From NCBI GenBank assembly GCA_937984095.1, contig CALJYH010000046.1, forward strand, positions 1 to 34,004: a stretch of DNA of 34,004 nucleotides, given 5' to 3'. The notes under the pieces were generated by a model. That model was not told the DNA's origin. It was given only the letters and a program-made list of their open reading frames with translations, and ran no database searches. Shown here piece after piece: positions 1 to 9,086 of this stretch (positions within the stretch are counted from its first letter, which is position 1; each line of letters starts with the position of its first letter). Source of the DNA: an uncultured Gammaproteobacteria bacterium. Lineage in GTDB: Bacteria; Pseudomonadota; Gammaproteobacteria; GCA-001735895. The position numbers and the translations under genes are program-made.

Positions 1-71
1 CTCCTAATGTTTAAACAATCTTAAGGCCAAGGCTACCGATTTTACGGGCAGAGTATCTTTACTAACGCTAT

Positions 72-206
72 CCCGGGGGAATGCCCGCAAAAGACGCTCC
101 CAACCGGCGCAAGCGCCGGTTGGTCCATCCATGGAATCGCTTGGAGCCCGATGCGTCGGACCGCGGCGTCCTGCCTCGCTACACTTTTGCAGGCATTCCC
201 CCGGGG
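72..206 (+). repeat. Palindromic interspersed element, type 1 copy A (MITE/REP-like), with terminal inverted arms
   Basis: Left arm CCCGGGGGAATGCCCGCAAAAG (72-93) pairs with right arm CTTTTGCAGGCATTCCCCCGGGG (184-206), about 21/22. Internal perfect hairpin CCAACCGGCGC-AA-GCGCCGGTTGG (100-123). The core recurs inverted at 33861-33967. Confidence 0.8.
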
Positions 207-222
207 TAGCTTGAGCCAGAGA

Positions 223-417
223 GGCAACCGAGAACGCTACTTACGACATAAAGGCCGGGTGCTGAAAAAGCATCAATTTTCAAGGGTCAGGCGGCATGGA
301 TGCCGCCTGTGGCGAGTCGAGACATGGAAGTCGAGTCTCGCCTTGCCCTTTAAAATTGATGCTTTTTCAGGAAGCCGTAGGCCACCCGGTCAGTCGTAAG
401 TAGCGTTCTCGGTTGCC
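223..417. repeat. Long palindromic element, copy B, with multi-segment near-perfect arms and two internal hairpins
   Basis: GGCAACCGAGAACGCTACTTACGAC (223-247) is the exact reverse complement of 393-417 (25/25). CTGAAAAAGCATCAATTTT (262-280) is the exact reverse complement of 352-370 (19/19). CCGGGTG (255-261) pairs with CACCCGG (383-389). Internal hairpins GGCGGCATGGATGCCGCC and GAGAC...GTCTC. Confidence 0.8.
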
Positions 418-478
418 TTTGTGGAGATGGAATCCTTACGGGATAACTGCACATCGGTTTGAAGGATGAGCAAGTTTG

Positions 479-847
479 TTATTCGGCGTAGAAGGCGTTT
501 TTGATCCAGTTGAAATCGCTGGTGCCGACGGATTGCTGCTGGATCAGCAGTGCGTCAAAACGCAGCGCATGATGGGCGAGACGCTTATTTGCCGCGAGGT
601 AGAAGAGGGCGGTCTTGATGATTTTACGTTGCTTGCTGCGGGGAATCGCACCCGCGGCACCACCAAAGACTAACGACTTGCGAAATTTTACCTCGATGAA
701 ACAGACGGAATCACGATCACGCATGATTAAATCGATTTCGCCAAACCGGCAGCGGTAATTGGACTGTATCAACAGCAGACCGCGCTCTAGCAGGTAGTCC
801 CTGGCCCGATCTTCAAAACGCAATCCTTTGCGAAGACTGATATTCAT
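479..847 (-). CDS. yraN: YraN family (UPF0102) endonuclease-like protein
   Basis: Protein MNISLRKGLRFEDRARDYLLERGL...NYRCRFGEIDLIMRDRDSVCFIEVKFRKS has the UPF0102/YraN signature (GEIDLI, FIEVK). Located directly after lpoA. Start chosen at the internal ATG that avoids overlap with lpoA. Confidence 0.9.
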   Translation of the reverse strand: MNISLRKGLRFEDRARDYLLERGLLLIQSNYRCRFGEIDLIMRDRDSVCFIEVKFRKSLVFGGAAGAIPRSKQRKIIKTALFYLAANKRLAHHALRFDALLIQQQSVGTSDFNWIKNAFYAE

Positions 848-851
848 CGAA

Positions 852-2786
852 TTATGGAGGTAGTCCCGGGACCAGGCTCTGGGTGTCTGGAGCTTCCAGT
901 AACTTGGCTCGACCTTTTTCATAGGTTGCCATCATCAGCGATCGTTTCACCCGGCCGTTTTTATCAACTGATAGCTTACCGGTGTTATGCGGCAGTGATT
1001 CTTCTGGATTAATCATTAGCCGGCGCAGCGATGGAATCATCCGATAAGCATCGATCCCGAGCGCAAACAGGCGACTGAAGCGTTGGCTTTCATCGGGCCA
1101 GAGGCGACTGATTTGCCTGTGGTCGGGATTATCGCGGTTGTCTAGCATCCACGGAATGTCGACGAAAAGGATTTCATCGAGATCGCGATCATCGTCCGGA
1201 TTAGCGTTACTGGAAGAAATATGAGATGTCGAGTATACGGGCAAATCCTGCGCATGGTGGAACTTGAGTTGCGGTTTGATCAGCCTGGCCTGTCTCGAGT
1301 TGCCGGCGATAAATATCATATCGACGTCCTGTCGGCGGCGCGCATCGAATTTGACCTGTTCCTTGATCACTTGCTGCAAAATGCTTTTACGGTGGTTGCT
1401 GGTAGTCAGGTTGAGCAGGTTTTTAATTTCCGCCGAATAGTCGTTCTTTTTCGCCGGGTAAATGGTATTGCCGACCACGTGCCCGCCTAGCGACTCGAAG
1501 CGTTTACTAAATGCGCGCTGGAGTCGATAGCCCCACTCGGTGTCGGGTACCAGGACAAGCGCGTGATGCCTGTCCTGGGCTAATGCGTAGTCCGCAATCT
1601 GTACGGCTTCGTCTTCGGGGCGTAGTCCGAACTGGTAAAGATTTAACCGGGTTTCATTCTGGTCGTTGCCGTAGTTCAAGGTTAAGGTTGGAACCTCTAG
1701 CTGTTCACGTTGTTGCAGCAGGTCGATCAGGTCCTTGTCGATCGGCCCAACAATAAAATCGGCACCATTCTGGATCGCCTGCTCGTATTGCAGGTTAAAT
1801 TCTGCGGGGTCGGTGCTGGCATTGATAATCTCCAGGTTGGCAACCTGCTCGGGATCCTGGTAATAAGCATACAGAAAACCATTCTGGATCGCGTCTGCAA
1901 CCTTTTCGAGGCGCCCGGAAAAAGGCAACATCAGCGTAATGTGCGTTGGATTAATGTAAATACGCTTGCTTTCTTCGAGCAGGTTGATTGCGTAGTTCGG
2001 TGCCGCGGAGTGATCACCATAAAGCTGATACCATTGGTTGATCCAGGGCTCCATTTTTACGGGGAGCATATTCGAACGGCGCGTTATCAGGTTTAACTCC
2101 AGCCAACCGCGCACCTCGCTGGTTTGTTGTTCGGCCAGCGCCCGGATCATTGCAGGTTCGGAAATGCGGTTGAGCGCATCCCAGATAAAGTCATGATTTG
2201 CCTCAATTTCCTGTGGTGTTTGTAAAAACTGGCTGATTTGCATCCGCAATTTAGCGCTTTCCAGGGGTTTGCCGATCGCAAGCACCCCGCGCGCGCGAAT
2301 CCTGAGTGCGAGGGTCTTGTAACGGTAATCAATGATCTCTTCGATCTCTGGCAGCGCCAGCAGGCTCTGGTAAATCTTGCCTTCACCCAGGTAACCTCCC
2401 GCCCGGATTGTCTCCCGGTATTTCAGGTCCAGCTCTATGATGTCCTGCTCACCGAGTTGATCGAAATAAGGATCAATTTCTTCGTAGAGCTCTCCTTCGT
2501 AATACATCAGGGCGACCTTGAGTAGATATGCGGAGCGCTCCGGTTGAGTGCTGGATTGTGCAAGCCTGTCGTACAACACCGCGGCTTCCAGCCACTGCTT
2601 GTCAACCTCGTAGTGAAAGGCGCGGATTATGTCTTCTTCGGTTGGCGTTAAAATCTCGCTCGCAGCATCCGGATCTGTGGGTAATGTCGTCCCGCTGCCA
2701 TCCGAACCAAATTGGCGGCCTGATTCACAAGCGCCAAGTCCCAGGCTCAGTGCCAGCAAAAACAGGATTGAACGAGTCGGTCTCAT
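852..2786 (-). CDS. lpoA: Penicillin-binding protein activator LpoA (LppC family lipoprotein)
   Basis: Lipoprotein signal MRPTRSILFLLALSLGLGAC; C-terminal periplasmic-binding-like domain (ITLMLPFSGRLEKVADAIQNGFLYAYY). Neighbours yraN and divergent rsmI. The upstream 84 aa of the ORF overlap rsmI and are probably not translated. Confidence 0.9.
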   Translation of the reverse strand: MRPTRSILFLLALSLGLGACESGRQFGSDGSGTTLPTDPDAASEILTPTEEDIIRAFHYEVDKQWLEAAVLYDRLAQSSTQPERSAYLLKVALMYYEGELYEEIDPYFDQLGEQDIIELDLKYRETIRAGGYLGEGKIYQSLLALPEIEEIIDYRYKTLALRIRARGVLAIGKPLESAKLRMQISQFLQTPQEIEANHDFIWDALNRISEPAMIRALAEQQTSEVRGWLELNLITRRSNMLPVKMEPWINQWYQLYGDHSAAPNYAINLLEESKRIYINPTHITLMLPFSGRLEKVADAIQNGFLYAYYQDPEQVANLEIINASTDPAEFNLQYEQAIQNGADFIVGPIDKDLIDLLQQREQLEVPTLTLNYGNDQNETRLNLYQFGLRPEDEAVQIADYALAQDRHHALVLVPDTEWGYRLQRAFSKRFESLGGHVVGNTIYPAKKNDYSAEIKNLLNLTTSNHRKSILQQVIKEQVKFDARRRQDVDMIFIAGNSRQARLIKPQLKFHHAQDLPVYSTSHISSSNANPDDDRDLDEILFVDIPWMLDNRDNPDHRQISRLWPDESQRFSRLFALGIDAYRMIPSLRRLMINPEESLPHNTGKLSVDKNGRVKRSLMMATYEKGRAKLLEAPDTQSLVPGLPP

Positions 2787-2861
2787 TAGATGGATCAATT
2801 TAGAATAGAAGTGGAGGCCAGGCGATTTTCGTAACAGGCGAATAGTGTACACTCTTTTTGC

Positions 2862-3719
2862 ATGACCGGCGTACTCTATATTGTCGCAACCCCGATTGGA
2901 AACCTGGACGATATCAGCCTGCGTGCAATCGCAACCCTCAACACGGTGGATTTGATTGCCGCCGAGGATACCCGCCACAGTAGATACCTGTTGAATCATC
3001 TCGGAATTGAAACCCCGATGATTTCCTGCCATGAACATAATGAAAATTCACGCGGCGAGATGTTGCTTAAAAAATTGGCGGCTGGCAGTAATGTTGCTCT
3101 GATATCGGATGCGGGAACACCGCTGATTTCGGATCCGGGATACAGGCTGGTACTTGCCGCTCAGCAGGCGGGTATACGGGTTTCACCTATTCCAGGTGCC
3201 AATAGTGCGATTGCGGCGTTGAGTGCTGCCGGTTTGCCGACGGAAAACTTTTATTTTTGTGGCTTCCTGTCTTCGCGTACCAAAGAACGTGGTCTTCAAC
3301 TGCAAGCATTACGCGAAATTCCTGTGACTCTTGTTCTGTTTGAGTCGAGCCATCGTATCGAGCGCCTTACGCAGCAATTAGTGCAGGTATTTCCGGATAA
3401 ACAGTGTGTGATAGCCAAGGAAATCACCAAATTACATGAAAATTTTATGCGTGGCAGCGCTGCGGAACTGTTGACGCGATTGAAAGATGATAGCGTATTA
3501 AGCAAAGGTGAATTCGTGGTGTTGATCGATAATTCAGACGACGCGGCGAGTAAGCAACTGAACAAGGACGACGTTGAAATACTCAAGGTTCTCCTCGAGG
3601 AAGTATCCGTCAAAATTGCGGTAAAAATTGCCATGCGTTTGACGGGAAAAAAGAAGAATGAGCTTTATCAGCAAGCACTGCAATTGCAAGATGCATCTGA
3701 GTCGAAAATAACGAACTAG
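2862..3719 (+). CDS. rsmI: 16S rRNA (cytidine(1402)-2'-O)-methyltransferase RsmI
   Basis: MTGVLYIVATPIGNLDDISLRAIATLNTVDLIAAEDTRHSRYLLNHLGI is the characteristic RsmI N-terminus; also SDAGTPLISDPGYRLV. Confidence 0.97.
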   Translation: MTGVLYIVATPIGNLDDISLRAIATLNTVDLIAAEDTRHSRYLLNHLGIETPMISCHEHNENSRGEMLLKKLAAGSNVALISDAGTPLISDPGYRLVLAAQQAGIRVSPIPGANSAIAALSAAGLPTENFYFCGFLSSRTKERGLQLQALREIPVTLVLFESSHRIERLTQQLVQVFPDKQCVIAKEITKLHENFMRGSAAELLTRLKDDSVLSKGEFVVLIDNSDDAASKQLNKDDVEILKVLLEEVSVKIAVKIAMRLTGKKKNELYQQALQLQDASESKITN

Positions 3720-3833
3720 CTGCCGCCACTCCCTAAACATTTGATATTTATAACAATAAATCCTCAAGAACCTATTTACAGACTTCTTATCCAGACGATA
3801 AATTCATTCCATCGCAGGCTGCATGCACCAACT

Positions 3834-3849
3834 TGGTCAGTTTCTTGCA
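3834..3849 (+). promoter_or_regulatory. Candidate sigma54 (-24/-12) promoter upstream of prkA
   Basis: TGGTCAGTTTCTTGCA matches the TGG-N8-TTGCA pattern with the required 10-nt GG-to-GC spacing, about 250 nt upstream of the prkA ATG. Confidence 0.5.
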
Positions 3850-4025
3850 TTGCAATTCCTAGTGGTATTGAATGGTGGTGTTGATTCAGCAATCATGGCG
3901 ATGACACAAAAGTGAAATAATTTATGAGCAAATAAATTTATTTTACGAACGAAATTCACAGGTCAACGTCTAAAACTTTACTATGCTTAGTAAGCAAAAC
4001 CACACAACGAGCCAGAATTAAATTT

Positions 4026-4042
4026 ATCAGGCGGCGCCTGAT
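4026..4042. promoter_or_regulatory. 17-bp perfect palindrome (8+1+8) in the prkA leader; operator or hairpin candidate
   Basis: ATCAGGCG-G-CGCCTGAT, ending 57 nt before the ATG at 4100. Confidence 0.4.
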
Positions 4043-4099
4043 CAATGAAGCGATTCGCGGGGTGCCGATCCTGATCCGAACTTGGAATAGGTAGCCCAA

Positions 4100-6022
4100 A
4101 TGAGCATTTTTGAAAGTTATCGTGAACGATTTGACCAACACCTGCAGGAAGAGTACTCGCTGCAGGAATACCTAGAACTCTGTAAAAAAGACCCCCTGGT
4201 TTACGCCACCGCGGCAGAGCGCATGCTGGCCGCAATTGGCGAACCCGAGTTGGTCGATACCTCGCAGGATTCCCGGCTCAGTCGCATATTTTCCAATAAA
4301 ATGATCGCGCGCTACCCGGCCTTTTCAGAATTTTACGGCATGGAGGAGGCGATCGAACAAATCGTTTCCTATTTCAAGCATGCCGCGCAGGGATTAGAGG
4401 AAAAGAAACAGATTCTCTACCTATTGGGCCCGGTCGGCGGCGGCAAGTCATCACTCGCTGATCGTCTCAAGATTTTAATGGAGAAAATGCCGATCTACGC
4501 GATAAAGGATTCCCCGGTATTCGAGTCACCGTTGGGATTGTTTGACGTGAATGAAGATGCCGCAATCCTGGAGCAGGATTTTGGTATTTCCAAACGCCAC
4601 CTGAACAAGATCATGTCACCCTGGGCTGCCAAGCGCCTTATTGAGTTCGGTGGTGATATCAGCAAGTTCAAGGTTGTCAAGATTCAGCCATCGATCCTCA
4701 ACCAGATCGCTATTGCAAAAACCGAGCCCGGTGACGAGAACAACCAGGATATTTCAGCGCTGGTCGGTAAGGTAGATATCCGCATGCTGGAGCATTATGC
4801 GCAAAATGATGCCGATGCCTATAGTTATTCTGGAGCACTGTGTCGCGCCAACCAGGGCTTGATGGAATTCGTAGAAATGTTTAAGGCGCCGATCAAGGTG
4901 TTGCATCCACTGCTGACTGCCACCCAGGAAGGTAATTACAACGGTACCGAGGGACTTTCCGCGTTACCGTTTGAAGGTACCATTCTGGCACACTCGAATG
5001 AATCAGAGTGGCAGGCATTCCGTAATAACAAGAACAACGAAGCCTTCCTCGACCGGGTTTACATAGTCAAGGTCCCCTATTGTCTGCGCGTATCGGAAGA
5101 AATTCGGATTTACGATAAGTTGTTGCACAACAGCTCACTCTCGGAAGCCTCATGCGCACCGAGCACACTCGAAATGTTGGCCCAGTTCAGCGTTTTGTCG
5201 CGCCTGGTGGCGCCGGAAAATTCGAGTATTTACTCGAAGATGCGTGTCTATGATGGGGAAAGCCTCAAGGATACAGACCCGAAGGCGAAGTCTTACCAGG
5301 AATACCGTGATTATGCCGGTGTTGACGAGGGCATGAGAGGTCTATCTACGCGTTTTGCGTTCAAGATCCTGTCGCGCGTATTTAATTTTGATCAGACCGA
5401 GGTCGCCGCAAACCCGGTGCATCTGCTGTATGTGCTTGAGCAACAAATTGCGCGCGAGCAATTTCCTCAGGATTCGCATGATCGTTATCTTGAGCATATC
5501 AAGGCCTTCCTGGTACCCAACTATGTCGAGTTTATCGGCAAGGAGATCCAGACTTCTTACCTCGAGTCATACTCGGAATATGGACAGAACATTTTTGACC
5601 GCTATGTCACCTACGCTGATTTCTGGATCCAGGACCAGGAATATCGTGATCCGGAAACGGGTGAAAACTTTGGACGAGCATCACTCAATGAAGAGCTCGA
5701 AAAAATTGAAAAGCCGGCGGGCATTTCCAATCCCAAGGATTTTCGTAACGAAGTGGTTAATTTCGTATTACGCGCTCGTGCTCAGAACGATGGCAACAAC
5801 CCGGAATGGGTGAGCTATGAAAAATTGCGTACCGTGATCGAAAAGAAAATGTTTTCCAACACCGAAGAATTATTACCGGTGATTTCTTTCAGCGCAAAAG
5901 CTTCCGAGGAAGACGAAAAGAAGCATGCCAACTTTGTTTCGCGTATGGTCGAGAAAGGCTATACCGAGAAACAGGTACGCCTGTTATGTGAGTGGTATCT
6001 GCGTGTCCGAAAATCTTCTTAA
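4100..6022 (+). CDS. prkA: PrkA/YeaG family serine protein kinase (AAA+ PrkA domain)
   Basis: 640 aa; [50 protein letters not shown]; Walker A-like [16 protein letters not shown]; gene order prkA-yeaH-spoVR. Confidence 0.96.
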   Translation: MSIFESYRERFDQHLQEEYSLQEYLELCKKDPLVYATAAERMLAAIGEPELVDTSQDSRLSRIFSNKMIARYPAFSEFYGMEEAIEQIVSYFKHAAQGLEEKKQILYLLGPVGGGKSSLADRLKILMEKMPIYAIKDSPVFESPLGLFDVNEDAAILEQDFGISKRHLNKIMSPWAAKRLIEFGGDISKFKVVKIQPSILNQIAIAKTEPGDENNQDISALVGKVDIRMLEHYAQNDADAYSYSGALCRANQGLMEFVEMFKAPIKVLHPLLTATQEGNYNGTEGLSALPFEGTILAHSNESEWQAFRNNKNNEAFLDRVYIVKVPYCLRVSEEIRIYDKLLHNSSLSEASCAPSTLEMLAQFSVLSRLVAPENSSIYSKMRVYDGESLKDTDPKAKSYQEYRDYAGVDEGMRGLSTRFAFKILSRVFNFDQTEVAANPVHLLYVLEQQIAREQFPQDSHDRYLEHIKAFLVPNYVEFIGKEIQTSYLESYSEYGQNIFDRYVTYADFWIQDQEYRDPETGENFGRASLNEELEKIEKPAGISNPKDFRNEVVNFVLRARAQNDGNNPEWVSYEKLRTVIEKKMFSNTEELLPVISFSAKASEEDEKKHANFVSRMVEKGYTEKQVRLLCEWYLRVRKSS

Positions 6023-6051
6023 GCAATGGGTCTGATCCCGAGAAGACTGAC

Positions 6052-7314
6052 ATGGCACAACTCATTGACAGACGTCCGAACGCAAAAAACAAGAGCACGG
6101 TAAACCGGCAGCGATTTTTAAGGCGTTATAAGAAGCAGATTAAAAAAGCGATTTCGGAACAGATTTCGGAGCGTTCAATCACCAATATCGATGGCGGCGA
6201 AAGCGTGTCGATTCCAACGCGTGATATTTCGGAGCCGACCTTCCGCAACGACAAGGGTGGTGTTCGAGAAGGGGTTTATCCTGGTAACAAGGAATTTGCA
6301 CAGGGCGACAAGATCAAACGCCCGCTCAACCAGGGCCAGGAAAAGGGTCGACGTGCGAGTGATACCGGTGAAGGCGAGGACGAATTTGCCTTTGAAATCT
6401 CGAAGGATGAGTACCTCGATATGCTGTTTGACGATCTCGAGTTACCCAACCTGAAAAAGAACCAGTTGCGCAAGATGACCAAGAGCAAAACCGTGCGCGC
6501 CGGTTTCACCAGTGACGGTGTACCTACCAACATCAATATTGTGCGATCCCTGCGCTCGGCATTGTCAAGACGCGTTGCCATGGGGGCAGAGCCGAGGCGA
6601 GTTCTGCACGAGCTCGAAGCCGAATTGCAGGCCCTGGATCAGGAAGTCGGTGGTGACGAAACTAAACGCCTTGCACTGCAGGAAGAAATCGAAGTTTTAC
6701 GCGGTCGTATTCGCAAGATTCCCTTCATCGATACTTTCGATTTGCGATTTAACAATTTTGTACAGCGCCCGGAACCTACCTCCCAGGCCGTGATGTTTTG
6801 CCTGATGGATGTGTCGGGGTCCATGGACCAGGAAACCAAGGATATCGCCAAGCGCTTTTATATTCTGCTTTATCTGTTTTTAACTCGCAGCTATCGTGAC
6901 GTTGACGTGGTTTATATTCGTCATCACACCCAGGCCAAGGAGGTCGACGAAGAAGAATTTTTCTACTCGCGTGAGACCGGCGGTACGATCGTGTCGAGCG
7001 CATTGGAAATGACCCGCGATATTATCGCCCAGCGTTATCCGCCGACCGACTGGAATATTTATGCCGCCCAGGCTTCTGATGGTGATAACTGGAACGATGA
7101 TTCCCCGGTTTGCGAACAAATCCTGGCTAAGCAACTGTTACCCCAGTTGCGCTATTTCGCTTATGTTGAAATTACCAAGCGTGATCACCAGGGTTTATGG
7201 GATCACTATTCCCGCCTGTTGGAGAGCAATGATAATTTTGCAATGCAACATATACGTGAGTTCGAAGATATTTACCCGGTATTCCGCGAATTTTTCAGGA
7301 AACAAACCCAATGA
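6052..7314 (+). CDS. yeaH: YeaH/YhbH family protein (DUF444, VWA-like)
   Basis: [37 protein letters not shown]-type motif [29 protein letters not shown]. Start at ATG 6052. Confidence 0.95.
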   Translation: MAQLIDRRPNAKNKSTVNRQRFLRRYKKQIKKAISEQISERSITNIDGGESVSIPTRDISEPTFRNDKGGVREGVYPGNKEFAQGDKIKRPLNQGQEKGRRASDTGEGEDEFAFEISKDEYLDMLFDDLELPNLKKNQLRKMTKSKTVRAGFTSDGVPTNINIVRSLRSALSRRVAMGAEPRRVLHELEAELQALDQEVGGDETKRLALQEEIEVLRGRIRKIPFIDTFDLRFNNFVQRPEPTSQAVMFCLMDVSGSMDQETKDIAKRFYILLYLFLTRSYRDVDVVYIRHHTQAKEVDEEEFFYSRETGGTIVSSALEMTRDIIAQRYPPTDWNIYAAQASDGDNWNDDSPVCEQILAKQLLPQLRYFAYVEITKRDHQGLWDHYSRLLESNDNFAMQHIREFEDIYPVFREFFRKQTQ

Positions 7315-8804
7315 GCGAACCGATCTCGAGCGGAGCAGAATGGACCTTCGAATTGATCGAGGAATACCACGCCGAGATTGCTAATATCGCCGAGGAATTC
7401 AAGCTCGATACCTACCCCAACCAGATCGAGTTGATTACCGCCGAGCAGATGTTGGATGCCTACGCCAGTATCGGCATGCCTATCGGCTATAGCCACTGGT
7501 CGTTCGGCAAGCATTTTATTCGCAACGAACAACAGTACCGGCGTGGGCACATGGGCTTGGCCTACGAAATCGTGATTAATTCAAATCCCTGCATCGCCTA
7601 TTTAATGGAAGAAAATACCATGATGATGCAGGCATTGGTGATTGCGCATGCCTGTTTTGGCCACAATTCATTTTTCAAGGGCAACTACCTGTTCCGCGCA
7701 TGGACCGATGCCGAGGCAATCATCGATTACCTGGTTTTTGCCAAGCGCTATATTAGCGACTGCGAAGAGCGTTACGGTATCGACGAGGTTGAGAATGTGC
7801 TTGATTCCTGCCATGCGCTACAGAATCATGGCGTCGATCGTTACAAGCGACCCAACCCGGTTTCAATGCGCGAAGAAAAGGAACGGCTCAAGGAACGTGA
7901 AGCCTACCTGCAGTCACAGGTCAACGACCTTTGGCTCAAAACAGTGCCGCAAAAAGAGGCCACGGAAGAGGATATGACGCAGCCGAATTTCCCGGAAGAG
8001 CCGCAGGAAAATATCCTTTACTTTATCGAGAAGAATGCACCCCTGCTCGAACCCTGGCAGCGCGAAGTAGTGCGCATCGTGCGCAAGATCGGCCAGTATT
8101 TTTACCCGCAACGTCAAACCCAGGTGATGAACGAGGGTTGGGCCTGTTTTTGGCATTATCATATTATGAATACCTTATACGATCGGGGCAGGGTTACCGA
8201 AGGTTTCATACTCGAATTTCTGCAAAGCCATACCAACGTCGTGGCACAGCCCGAGTTTGACAGCGAATACTTCAGTGGTATCAATCCCTACGCGCTGGGT
8301 TATGCAATGATGACCGATATCAAGCGAATTTGTGTTGATCCGGATGAAGAAGACCGCAAGTGGTTTCCCGACATCGCTGGTTCGAACTGGCAGGAAACAC
8401 TTGATTTTGCAATGCGTAACTTCAAGGATGAAAGCTTCGTTTCGCAATTCCTGTCGCCGCGACTGATCCGCGAGTTCAAGTTGTTTTCAATTCTCGATGA
8501 CGAGCAGCTCACGGAACTCGAGGTGACCTCGATTCACAATGATGCGGGTTACCAGCATATACGTCAGGCATTGTCCAATCAGTATAACCTCAGCATGAAC
8601 GAGCCCAATATCCAGGTTTACAATGTTGATACCCGGGGCGATCGTACGCTTACCCTGCGTCACGTGCCGCACAATGAAATTCCCCTGGCTAATAACCGCG
8701 AGGAAGTGTTGAAGCATTTGCGACGTCTGTGGGGATTTGATGTGAAACTCGAAACGCTCGACGCAGAGGGTAAGGTCAAAACTACCGACGAATGCGCTGC
8801 CTGA
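7311..8804 (+). CDS. SpoVR family protein (YcgB-like)
   Basis: 497 aa; [39 protein letters not shown] is a SpoVR hallmark. ATGA 4-nt overlap with yeaH. Confidence 0.95.
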   Translation: MSEPISSGAEWTFELIEEYHAEIANIAEEFKLDTYPNQIELITAEQMLDAYASIGMPIGYSHWSFGKHFIRNEQQYRRGHMGLAYEIVINSNPCIAYLMEENTMMMQALVIAHACFGHNSFFKGNYLFRAWTDAEAIIDYLVFAKRYISDCEERYGIDEVENVLDSCHALQNHGVDRYKRPNPVSMREEKERLKEREAYLQSQVNDLWLKTVPQKEATEEDMTQPNFPEEPQENILYFIEKNAPLLEPWQREVVRIVRKIGQYFYPQRQTQVMNEGWACFWHYHIMNTLYDRGRVTEGFILEFLQSHTNVVAQPEFDSEYFSGINPYALGYAMMTDIKRICVDPDEEDRKWFPDIAGSNWQETLDFAMRNFKDESFVSQFLSPRLIREFKLFSILDDEQLTELEVTSIHNDAGYQHIRQALSNQYNLSMNEPNIQVYNVDTRGDRTLTLRHVPHNEIPLANNREEVLKHLRRLWGFDVKLETLDAEGKVKTTDECAA

Positions 8805-8810
8805 CAGGCT

Positions 8811-9065
8811 TCAACCGCCCTTGATCGGTGGTAGCAGCACTACCTCGTCATCCCCCTGAATGGTGATTTCATCGAAATGATCGCTGGCGACCTTTTCGTC
8901 ATTCAGAATGACCATGTAGGGTTTATCGGACGGAACCGGAATTTTTTGCAACAGTGCTGCGAGACTGCTGCCCTCGTCGACATCGATCATGCACTTGTTG
9001 AAGGAACTACCGGCGGGCAGGTAGTGACGCAGCCCGCCAAACAGGGTGACCGAAATATCCATCAC
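8811..9065 (-). CDS. MoaD/ThiS-family sulfur carrier protein
   Basis: 84 aa beta-grasp-like protein ending in VVLLPPIKGG (C-terminal GG). Directly downstream of the AOR gene on the same strand. Confidence 0.85.
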   Translation of the reverse strand: MMDISVTLFGGLRHYLPAGSSFNKCMIDVDEGSSLAALLQKIPVPSDKPYMVILNDEKVASDHFDEITIQGDDEVVLLPPIKGG

Positions 9066-9086
9066 ACGGCAATCAAGTAAGTAGCA

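Noticed and set aside
151-399. 82-aa ORF (and 42..227 minus ORF) at the left end
   Set aside because: Lie across the palindromic elements; translation is explained by the repeat sequence.
72-417. CRISPR array or integron attC cluster at the window start
   Set aside because: No regularly spaced direct repeats with unique spacers; elements are palindromes with copy-specific arms, and no cas or integrase gene is present.
2787-3038. N-terminal 84-aa extension of the LpoA ORF
   Set aside because: Overlaps divergent rsmI; the lipoprotein signal peptide begins at the internal Met (2786).
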